A stretch of 64,000 bases of DNA from Straminergon stramineum. Taxonomy: Eukaryota > Streptophyta > Bryopsida > Hypnales > Calliergonaceae. This document shows, one piece after another, positions 54,983 through 64,000 of the stretch; the stretch's first letter is position 1; every line of letters starts with the position of its first letter. The position numbers were made by a program, and so were the translations under genes. The notes beneath the pieces were generated by a model. That model did not search any database, had not been told where the DNA came from, and saw only the letters and a list, made by a program, of their open reading frames with translations. Where the stretch lies: assembly GCA_963920665.1 (NCBI GenBank), contig OY987264.1:34514906-34578905 (forward strand). The letters run 5' to 3'.

Positions 54983-57160
54983 ATGGCTTGCATTCGAGTG
55001 GACGGTCATGAGGTACCTCTTATGTTTCCCATAGAGGATGGAGGACATGCTAGAGTCCTTAGTCACCTTCTCCACATCCGATTTAGATTTGTAGAGTCCT
55101 CCATCTTTGTTGAAGAAGAAAGGATGTTGGAGTCAGGCAAAGTGAAAGAATTTGTCCCTGTTGTCAAATCTGCAAAAGATGAAGGACATTGTTGGTACCT
55201 TTCCCCCGAGAACTACAAGGCATATGGACTTCTTCTTTCCATGTTAGGTTCTTCCACTCAAATGTTGAGTCGGCAATGAGACAATTCAATAGTAAATATG
55301 CCATATATAGGACACGTTGTTTCACCTAGTGGAAGTCCTCAAATTCCTCAGGTTCTTCTGAAGCCTTCATTACTTCATGCTGTAAAGATAGAAAAATTAG
55401 ATCCAATTATAGAACTATCTAGTGAATTGGAAGGAGAGTCTCTTGAATTGACTGTCAAAAATTCAAGATGTTCTATTGGAACTACAATCAGTGGAAGGGC
55501 TCTATTGAACTCTACATTTGAGAGTCCATCAAGTAGTCAATTGCAATCCTCATTGCCTTGTCCTCTATTGCATCCGTATCCAATCCACAGAGTAAGTATA
55601 ATAGATTGTTTGAAGAGACTAGCCAACATGCATCGATCTCAAAACGAATTGTCTATAATGGATTTTAGCGTCATGAAGCACCACCATGTTGCTTTTCTTT
55701 CGGCAGTATTTGATGGAGATATCATTTTTGAAATACCACCATGTCGCTCCACTTCGTCTTCATCATCGGGGCGGAGCTTGGAAGGAATGGACAAGCACTA
55801 TGATGGACACCCGTGGTATAGGCTCATCACCACAAACATCAACAACTTCGACAACCTCAATTTTCGTAAGTCCCACTATGCCGGCCATCTTGCTTGTGTG
55901 AACCCAAACTATGATTATTTGAACAAAACTTCAAAGAGGAATGACATAGAGAGGAGTGGCTTCACATCGATTCCTTTTGTAGTTGGAGATGGACCTCCCA
56001 AAGACAGTACTCTAGTTTGCAAAGTGTGTAGGAAACCACCTTCATGTCTTAGCCCCTGCAATGCTAGGATATACTATGCTTTCAGTGACAACCTAGAAAT
56101 GAGTAGGGTTGCTATTCACTTCGGAGAGCACAACCACTCGGTGGCGAAGGGCATGTACAAAGAATCTACGAAGGAAATTTGTGGACTCATTGAAGAACAG
56201 GTGGCTAGAACACCATCGGCTACAAACTTAGCAATTGCTCTATCCACTAGTAAAGAGTTCTTAACAAACTATCTATTTCACAACGGAGATGGAGAGAAGG
56301 AGTTCCTGAAGGGGGAGGAAATGGAGGAGGTTATGGACCACTTCCATTATCTCAGTAGTTCAAATGTATAAAATGTGATCGCCTCTTTCCACTCAAACAA
56401 TTGAGGGGTATCATTGACAACATTATGACCATGAAGAAGGAGTCGAAATTCGAATTCATACACGATAGCGTCTTCCCTGGCCAAGGGAAGGAGAAGGTTT
56501 ATATCTTCAAAATGCTCACAGAAGGACTTGGAAGTGGAGTGGACCTTGTAAGGCGCATGCAACCCAGAGGTAATCTGCAAAACATGTGGTTGATGTTTGA
56601 CCACGTGAAGCGCATGAAGGAGTGGACCACAATGGCCTGCCACATGTATGATGTTGAGTACAAGAAGGTGATGACTATTATAGTGTGTGATATGCAGTTT
56701 GAAGATACTGAGGTGCAAGTACAATTTTGGAGGAGCTTAAACACTATCATGGCGCAACAGGGAGTGGCAAATCCAAACTTCAAAGGATTTATGGCAGACA
56801 GTGCTATGGCCAATTGGAATGCGGTCCGGATTGTCTATGGTAGCAGATCTACGAATGAGGAAATGGAGAATTGTGAAAGGACCTATTTGCTGCATTGGAG
56901 TAGTTCTCTTCATAAACACTCCCAGAAGTACATCAAGGAAGCGCTTCAACAACAATATATTTCTCTGTATAAGCAATACAAAGATTCAAAGAATATGGAT
57001 CAAGCAGAGACACGTTATCTAGCAATTCGATCATGGTGGCTATCATCCAGAGCTACAAATGAAGAAGCACTTCATCACTTAGACCATTGGCTAGCATTCT
57101 AGCATTTTCGATATCAACAGTGGAGAGGCTTCATGGACATAGTGAGTAAAGTAGTTATTT
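54983..57160 (+). pseudogene. MULE-like transposase with GCM/WRKY-type zinc finger, decayed
   Basis: Three segments. The first two share a frame (54,983-55,279 and 55,298-56,371) and are separated by TGA 55,277-55,279. The third (from about 56,368 to 57,102) is in another frame because of a frameshift near 56,366. After TAG 57,100-57,102 the frame continues HFRYQQWRGFMD; a tryptophan there would read WLAFWHFRYQQW. Features: a zinc-binding segment with CKVCRKPPSC, CNARIYY and a terminal HFGEHNH (GCM/WRKY/FLYWCH type, usual in Mutator-like transposases); then MFDHVKRMKEWTTMACHMYDV, IIVCDMQFED, GFMADSAMANWNAVRI and C-ERTYLLHW, consistent with a DDE core and the C..H motif of MULEs. Assignment rests on motif pattern only. 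At least three lesions, so inactive. Confidence 0.6.
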
Positions 57161-57327
57161 CTATGCATAAGGGGATTTCAATTTTTGATGGTGTCACACC
57201 ATATAATGCAAAGATAAACTTATGTTGCTACATATATTTTATTTTATTTTCCAATGATGTAGAATAAAGAAAGAACTTCATTTTATAATTTGAAATTCTC
57301 TGAGCTATTCTTCATAGGTATCCAGAA

Positions 57328-57347
57328 CAAGGTTGTCATATCGGACG
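57328..57347 (+). repeat. Candidate left terminus of hAT element 2
   Basis: CAAGGTTGTCATATCGGACG, matching the 3,109-3,128 sequence at 15 of 20 positions. It is followed by CGGAC-rich sequence leading into the minisatellite. No right-end partner found. Confidence 0.4.
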
Positions 57348-57484
57348 GGTCAGGGTCACCGGACGTCTCGGACAGACGAGCGAACTGGACCGGACGGCTG
57401 GACGGTCCAGACCGATCGGACGGCTTCAATTTTTCAAAGTTGTGGAATTTTTTTGAATGACACGTCACCTCGGACACCTAGATC

Positions 57485-57610
57485 CAGGGCTCGGACGTCA
57501 TGTGAGGGCGCAGACTTCAGCGTCAACGTCAGGGCGCGGACTCCTTTAGGCAGGGAGTGGACTTCAGCGTCAGCGTCAGGGCGCGGACTCCTTCAGGCAG
57601 GGCGCAGACG
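57485..57610 (+). repeat. GGGCGCGGACTcC minisatellite, 3' side of hAT element 2
   Basis: Units such as AGGGCGCGGACTCCTTCAGG and GGGAGTGGACTTCAGCGTCA, in an alternating higher-order arrangement of about 55 bp. G-rich on plus, the same orientation as the array at 61,815-62,205 on the other side of the transposase. Confidence 0.8.
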
Positions 57611-57643
57611 GGAAATGGTGGATTTTACTTATGTGTTCTCCAA

Positions 57644-57647
<4 letters not shown>

Positions 57648-57694
<47 letters not shown>
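57648..57694 (+). repeat. (TA)n microsatellite
   Basis: About 22 TA dinucleotides with one interruption (TATATGTATATA) near the start. Confidence 0.95.
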
Positions 57695-57698
<4 letters not shown>

Positions 57699-58047
57699 TT
57701 ATTTTTTGAACAAATGGGAGACCCCACTGCATTAAAAAGAACTAGTAACTACAATATATTTTACATGATTGCACTCACCAATGTTTCCAACATGCCCGTC
57801 AAATACAAAAATACAGAAAAGAAATATTAATAGGCTGCAATGTTTGTGATAACCAAAACTGTTTATAAAATTCATGCATTGCAAAGTACAATAACAATAC
57901 AATGAATCTATACTTCCAAAATAAGCTCACTTTCTCATAGGTTATCTAAGACATTCCTTTGGCTTCTCGTCCATCTTTCTTCCAATTGCTACAATTCTCT
58001 TCAACTCTTAAAGACTCGAGATCTACCATCAATGCAACTCAATAACC

Positions 58048-61000
58048 TCAATTATTCAAACGACTCGACCTACGAACTTCTTGGGCACTTGGATCCGCTA
58101 CATTAGCATCTCGAACAACAACATCATCATCCTCTGGTGCCTCATCATTCGCATTTTCGTTGCTGTCATATTCATCTTCTGCTTCACCACTGTCTGTGGT
58201 CCAATGTCCCTCAACTTCCGAGTTTTCATTTCGAAGTTCTATTGTAGTTTGACCTTGACTACGTTTGCGCTTGAACCTCTTATGTCATTGTGCGTTGGGG
58301 TCTTCTGCATCAGAATTTATAGTGGGTCCACCTAGAATTGTTGGAACAACAAATGCCGGGGTTGACCCACTAGGTCCTGGTACTTATGTACTTAGGAACG
58401 GTTCTATCACCCTATTTGGATCTCTTGCCCCAATTCGAAGGAGTAGATGATTAGTACGCCTTGATGATGATGCTTCTCCAATATGTTGACCTTCTCTTCG
58501 TCCATGGCCTCTACTTCCTCCACGGCCTTTCGTTTGTCCACAGCCTTGTTGATATTGACCTAGTTCATGACGAATGGGGGGCCGAGGGGCCATAGGTGGT
58601 CTACCACCAATAGTACCACGTGAAATGCTTTGCAGAGTCAAATCAACATTCCCCAGAGAGCCTAACCCTGTTGGAGAAGGTCTTCGAATGGCATTGGAAT
58701 TTGTTACTAAAGATGGGTCTATGGAATGTGGTGTTTGTATACCTTGATCAGAAATAGTAGGATGGCCCTCAACTGCAGCGGGTACACGGGCAAGGTCTTC
58801 TGGTGGTTCTACAAATGCAAAAACATCATTAGGGTCCACATGCTGTGGATCAAAAGGCCTTCTCACATTACCAGTTGGTTGGTTTCTTGCAATAGGGCGT
58901 GCCACTCTTGCATTTCTAACGTTTCTATCATGATGTCCTTGAATAGCTCTAATGTTTCGAGTTGATGGCCCCACTCCTATAGGCCTTGTATTGCCATCTT
59001 GATTGTGAGAAGATCCTCCATGGTTTGGATTTGCATTCTTCCCCTTGTTTACGTCGCCATCTTCATTTCCACCGCCATTTCCTGGAGGGAGGTTGTCATC
59101 ATCGTCGTTGTTGTTATGGGAAATACCATCATTGACGTTATTGTCATTTGGATTGTTGGTCTCTAAAGAAGACGACAAAGCGGGGACTTCAACGATCCCT
59201 TCATTTTGAGGAAGTGGAGGTGAAGGGTTGCGACGTGGATTGGGTGGAATGGGTGGCCCCCAAGGACCCCAACGACCATCAAGGAGTTCCTCCTCTCCAT
59301 CGTCAGCATCTCCGTAGTAGTTCCTTGCTTCCTCGAGGTGATCAGCTCCTCGCCTCCAAAGATCTGGGTTTGCCGGATACTCTTGAGGTGCTACGTAGGC
59401 TTCTCCATCAACCTCTTCTTCTTCCTCTGCTTGCATTGCGTCGAATTCCCGATTGCGTTCATTCGTTGGGAGCGGACCAAGGGCATCTGGATCGGAATCC
59501 TCCGAGTACATATTTGCATCATACCAACGAACTGGATCGGCTCCTGGTCGTTGTCGAAGTACACGGCTATTGGTATAAATATATACCAATGACTTTGCCT
59601 TTTCGGGGGCTAATCAATTTCAGACCTTATTGTGAACAAAGGAATACATACTCCAATTCCTTTCACAAGAGCTAGTAGAACACGTGAGGGATAAAAGACG
59701 CATAGCAATTTTTGAAAGAGCTCGATCTCCAACCCTGTGCCACCATTGGTGGGGAAGCATTTGTGTCACACGGATGTTGGGTGTCATAGCTGGACTGTAC
59801 GGTCCACTACCCTCCTCAAATTCTATTAATTCCGCCAACACATCATCGAAATTCACACCCACTGAATCTGCCATCTTGCGGATGACTCTATACAATGCAC
59901 GTAGGGCAGTTCCATCCACCGTGAGCGCCACATTATCCAAGAGATATGGATTCAAAAGGGTCGCAGCATAGTGTTTATCTTCAAAAACCATGTTCCATCT
60001 TTCATTGAAAGATGCTTCCAAAATGACTGCTATGTCATCACGTAAGTTGAAAGGTGGTTCTCTTAAAGAATACACGTGCCCTCGCAAATTGTGCATTATG
60101 AGCCACGCCCGACCCATGGCTGGTTTTCGTCCATCAAACACACGCAAAGCCTTCAATACGTCTTCAGTCATGTACACGTAATTCACACATCGTTGCCAGA
60201 AAGCCACATCTTGAATGGTTCTTTTGACATTACGTGAAGCGGTAGCTGCCTGCGGTCCATTTTGTTCGTTCCGTAGGGTATCAAAGTAATTTAGAACACG
60301 CAGGTGGTTATTTAACCGCTCCAAGACTCCTCTGAGTTTCACCAGTCGCTGCAACATGAGAAAATTACAAGCGAAACAGGTTTCGCTAGGCACTACGAGT
60401 TGCAAATTCGGACTCAACTCACGGAAAATCGACATGGTTGCATGATGGTTTCGAATGTATTGGCACAATCTTTTTGCCCTGGCAATTAAATCTGAAAATT
60501 CCTAGATTTTGGCCCAATCTTCCAACATGAGATCCAGTGCATGTGCCATGCAGCCTTGCGCAAAAATGTGCGGATATGTTCGAGTGATGTCTTGCAATGC
60601 CCCAAGCATGTTTGCTGCATTATTTGTGCACACTTGTGTCACATATTTGGGATCCACCTTCTCAATGTACACTTTCATTTGGTCCGCTATATAGTGCATT
60701 GTTTTCTTTTGCGAGGTAGTATCAATTGACCCCAAAAATACATCACCTGCAGGGCATGACATCATCACATTCATGAGGGGCCTCCGATTGACATCATTCC
60801 AACCATCGGTGCATATCGACACCCCATAGTGCTTGATAGCAAATCCAACCTTCTCTTGAATCTGCTTCTCAATTTGCAACCTCCTCGGTTCAATTAAATT
60901 AGTCCTGAACTGATGGTAAGAAGGTGGACTATATTCAAACCTTGCCTGTGAGGTTGCCTTTACAGCCTCAATGAAGGTTGGATGCCTTGCCACATTAAAT

Positions 61001-61536
61001 GGCACATTCGCTTCATAGAAAAAACTTGCCCACTTCTCATCCAACTCCTTCTTCTTTGCAATGTTGAATGCGTCCGCCATGCGCTGCTGACGTAGTGATC
61101 CAGATCTCGTAGAATTCGATCCAGCAAGACTATATGACGTTTGTAGAATATCATTTCCTTCTGAAACGTTTGCCCCTTCTTTCGCTCTCCCACCATTGAT
61201 CCCACCCGTCACCTCATTTTCAGTAGCTTCACTTGAACTTGCACGTGCAGTTGCTCTAGATGGCGCACTTTGAATTGGTTCTCCCTCATACATGTCCTCG
61301 ACATCCATTCGTAGCGGGACAAAACCTGTACAATTGGCAAATCTATGTCGCACATGACGAGGCATACTTCGACAAATTGACCTCTCCGATTTTGAGCCAT
61401 ATCCGAAATGTGCAAAAGCACGCTCACGTTTGTAATTGAAGGTCCCAGCACAGAAAACACAAGTCACCTTAATCCCATTCTCTGTAAAGTTCAGCCAGGG
61501 TTCCCATTCCTTGGTCTGCTTCTTTTGACTTGCCAT
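58048..61536 (-). pseudogene. hAT-family transposase, copy 2, five nonsense codons
   Basis: Start set at ATG 61,534-61,536 by alignment with copy 1 (MAS, then TKEWEPWL). One unshifted frame of about 1,163 codons runs to TGA 58,048-58,050. In-frame stops: TAG 60,502, TGA 59,620, TGA 59,614, TAA 58,384 and TGA 58,285. At 59,620 and 59,614 copy 1 has arginine in the same motif (KVRNRL), fitting CGA to TGA twice within nine bases. Domain order as in copy 1: BED finger (CVFCAGTFNYKRERAFAHFG), DUF659 core with CTDGWND, then CTNNAANM (second catalytic position again N), GCMAHALDL, and the hAT C-terminal motif SCERNWSMYSF. The region beyond 59,614 is long, N/D/G/P-rich and ends in an acidic tail, paralleling copy 1. 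Copies are clearly diverged, not recent duplicates. Confidence 0.85.
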
Positions 61537-61814
61537 TGCGTTCAACCGTTCACAAATAATTTCAAATGTCTTCCTCCTCCTTCGTATTGAAGTTAAAAAG
61601 ATCGTAGATATACCGAACAAAGTATCAGTAACAGCAGTTAGCGCTAATCCACTGCTTGAATTGATTTTGACATCACCTCAGCAGCAAACTAGGGCCATCT
61701 GCCACCCAAGTAGACTCACAAGGAGCTCAAAATGAACTGAAGTCCAAGAGATAGAGGCCAGGTGACAAATGTGGGGAATGCCGGGTCTTCCTTTTCTTTA
61801 TATACTTAGGGAAT
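61537..61814. promoter_or_regulatory. Upstream region of hAT transposase 2
   Basis: Leader and presumed promoter between the transposase start and its minisatellite. A minus-strand TATA-like stretch (TATATAAAGAAAAG on minus) lies at about 61,790-61,804, some 260 bp upstream of the start. Confidence 0.4.
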
Positions 61815-62205
61815 GCAGGGGCGTGGACTTCACCGATGTGCGTGGCAGCAGGGCGCGGACGTCTTCATTCCTAAAGTGTAGGGCAGGGACGCACACTTCA
61901 ATCCCTAGCATCAGGGCGCGAATAGGAAGGTAGGGCGGGGACTTGAAGTTAGGGCGCGGACTCCAGGGCGCAGACTTGAAGTCAGGGCGCGGACTCCAGG
62001 GCGGACAATTCACAGAGGCGGAAGAACTTGAGAGAGCGCAGCTGAATCACAGACTCCATAGTGTGGATTTGAAGTTAGGGCGCGGACTCCAGGGCGCGGA
62101 CTTGAAGTCAGGGCGTGGACTTCAGGGCGCGGACTTGAAGTCAGGGCGCGGACTTCAAGGCGCGGACTTGAAGCCAGGGCACGGACTCCAGGGCGTGGAC
62201 GTGTT
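61815..62205 (+). repeat. GGGCGCGGACTTGAAGTCA minisatellite upstream of hAT 2
   Basis: About 15 units of 14-19 bp, GGGCGCGGACTTGAAGTCA alternating with GGGCGCGGACTCCA. G-rich on plus, C-rich on the transposase's coding strand. The unit differs from that of hAT 1 (GGGCGACTGCGGGTC) but has the same position, polarity and composition. Confidence 0.9.
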
Positions 62206-62419
62206 CATCCAGCACAGGAGGCAGGACTTTGAAATGTGCTTGGGCTTTGACATTCTTCAGTCCCTCCTTTTTTTGGAGCGAGGGAACCATTAATTATAGC
62301 CTCAACAACTTGTTTTGGATTCCGACAAGGCAATGAAAGCAAGATGCCAAATAAAGAGCTCCATTGACTAAGATTTGGAAGAAACTTCATGGAAGAGCAT
62401 GTCCCCTTCATTGTGGTGA

Positions 62420-63480
62420 AAGATGTTAGCAAAGCTCTCCCATCCCAACTCTATGCCATTCATTTGCGTTTGGATCATTCTCTCTCACATATTTTTGGCT
62501 TCATTCTTGAAACTCTCACATTCCAACTTATACTAATTTTTTTCTTTTGGTTGAATCATTCTTTCTTCTATTTTGTTCCTAAAACACTCCCATCCCAACT
62601 CAAAGCCAAATGTTCATTTTTTGTTCCATCATTCCTTTCCCTATTTTTTTGAATCATTCCTAAAACTCTCCCATCCCAATTCATTGTTCTTTTTTTTATT
62701 TGTTGAATCATCTCCTTTTCTATTTTGTTTTGCTTCATTATTTAGCAAGACTCTTTTCTAGTTTTCTTCCAACTCCATGCCGATCTTGATTTGTTGAATC
62801 ATTCCCTTTCCTATTTCATTTTTGCTTATTTCCTAAAGTTCTCCCACCCCAATTCAAAGCCATTAATTTTTTGTTCCACCATTCCCTTTCCTATTTTTTT
62901 TGGCTTTGGATTCCTAAACACTTCCATGCCATTTTCGGGGGGTGGATTAATTCCCTTTCCTATTTTATTTGTTTCATTAGGAAAGTTGTTCCATCCCAAG
63001 TTACACAAAAACTAAATGGCATTATTATTCCCATCCTAGTTTTTTTGGGCTTGATTAGCAAAATTGCTCCATTCCAACCCAAGACCCAACTCCCCCAAGG
63101 CCATTGAAATGATTTAATTTTTGTCTTCCCTAAACCCTTTCTAATTTTTTTTGGTTTCATTTGCAAGATTATTCTATCCCAACTCAATGCCATTTATTTT
63201 TTGGTATATCATTTACTTCCTAATTTTTTGTGGGCTTCATTTGCAACATTATCCCATGCCATCCCAATGCCCTTTATTTTTTGGATATCATTCCCTCCCT
63301 AGTTTTTTTTGGCTTGATTAGCAAAATTGTTCCATCCCACCTCAATGCACTTTATTTTTCGTATATCATTCACTCCCTATTTTTTTTGGCTTGATTAGCA
63401 AAACTCTTACATTCCAACTCAAGGCCATTTAGTTTTGTGGTATCCCAACTCAATGATAAATTATTTTTACGGTATCAAAT
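62420..63480 (+). repeat. ~80-90-bp T-rich tandem repeat, about a dozen copies
   Basis: Each degenerate unit runs: AAACTCTCCCATCCCAACTC, an AAAGCCATTTATTTTTTG-like block, ATCATTCCCTTTCCTATTTT and TTTGGCTTCATTAGCAA-like. The whole stretch is pyrimidine-rich on plus. Open frames in it are F/S/P-rich repeats with no coding signature. Confidence 0.85.
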
Positions 63481-64000
63481 TGAAGTCTTTCCATTCTCTT
63501 TGCATGTCATATACACAAAGTAGGTAAGAAAAAAAATTGAGGATAAAGGCTATCATGTGCATTAGAAAATCAACATTGGCAATCGACACCTTGCATTAAA
63601 TCTTTAGGGTCACTCCATCCCAACTCCATTCCAACTCAATGATAAATTTTATTACAATACATTTCCATTCTCTTCACATGTCATAAAAAAATAGATAATA
63701 AACAAATATGAAGTTAAAGGCCATCACATGCATTAGAAAATCAAGAATGACAATGGATACTTTGCATTAAATCTTGAGTAGAAAAATTTAACCCATTTGT
63801 TTATGGTACATGGGGCAAAAGACTCTTTAATAAAAAGAAAAATAGTTAAAAAAAAATTCCTATCCATTTAGGTCCCAACTTTGTATAAAATAGAATTGTA
63901 GGGCCTTACATCGGATCCTACCCTTGGATTCCTTGCTTGCCTCGAATTCTCTTCCTTGGATTTCTTTCTCCCCGTTTTTCTTTGCTAGAATTATATTTTA
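63481..64000. other. Intergenic with a 170-bp-spaced direct repeat
   Basis: A block starting AAAGGCTATCATGTGCATTA (63,546) recurs diverged at 63,716 (AAAGGCCATCACATGCATTA), each followed by GAAAATCAA and CTTTGCATTAAATCTT-like text. No gene to the window edge. Confidence 0.6.

Noticed and set aside
4504..61536. Alternative genetic code or U-to-C RNA editing to explain the in-frame stops
   Set aside because: All three stop codons are involved, some sites replace Trp (TGG), which U-to-C editing would not restore, and the 3.4-kb element's ORF uses standard stops. Known U-to-C editing is organellar. Methylation-driven decay is simpler.
62205..63193. Small F/S/P-rich open frames on both strands
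   Set aside because: They follow the T-rich tandem repeat and show no domain or start context.

Overview
This is nuclear DNA of a land plant or close streptophyte relative. It is AT-rich intergenic sequence with split genes that have clear GT-AG splice sites, plant-type hAT transposases, a MULE-like transposase, a tRNA-derived SINE, 5-bp target-site-duplication elements with TG..CA ends, and many GC-rich minisatellites. I cannot name the species. Nothing looks like a conserved single-copy housekeeping gene. The window is a repeat-dense region made of mobile elements and decaying multicopy gene families.

Layout. 0-3.1 kb: an isolated exon, a ~360-bp repeat dimer and AT-rich sequence. 3.1-8.4 kb: a hAT element (transposase on the minus strand) with a G-rich minisatellite at each end. 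9.2-23.9 kb: three members (P1, P2, P3) of an unrecognised family sharing a W-C-H-I ... V-D-W core, plus a divergent protein-kinase-like gene. Each of these has a GC-rich minisatellite just upstream; a SINE, a long palindrome and a 200-N assembly gap lie among them. 24-28.4 kb: AT-rich sequence and a second ~360-bp repeat dimer. 28.5-49.5 kb: three copies (A and B on plus, C on minus) of a multi-exon gene family whose order of parts looks like a ParB-like domain, then a lysine/glutamate-rich region, then an N6/N4-type DNA-methyltransferase-like fold. Copy B is split inside its methyltransferase motif-I exon by a 3,388-bp insertion with its own 556-residue ORF. A 1,111-bp insertion with matching termini lies at 44.0-45.1 kb. 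53.9-57.2 kb: an isolated exon related to the one at the left edge, then a decayed MULE-like transposase. 57.3-62.2 kb: a second hAT element, again with minisatellites at both ends. 62.4-64 kb: T-rich tandem repeats.

Two themes tie the window together. First, six ORFs (two hATs, P1-P3, the kinase-like gene) have a minisatellite within roughly 140-300 bp of the start, and all six arrays have the same strand polarity relative to the gene (C-rich on the coding strand). Second, most of the coding sequences keep one uninterrupted frame over 1.5-3.5 kb and are broken almost only by TGA, TAG or TAA codons explicable as C-to-T or G-to-A changes of CGA, CAG, CAA or TGG. That is the expected mark of 5-methylcytosine deamination in silenced plant repeats. 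The best candidate for an undescribed system is the ParB-like/methyltransferase-like family at 28.5-49.5 kb.
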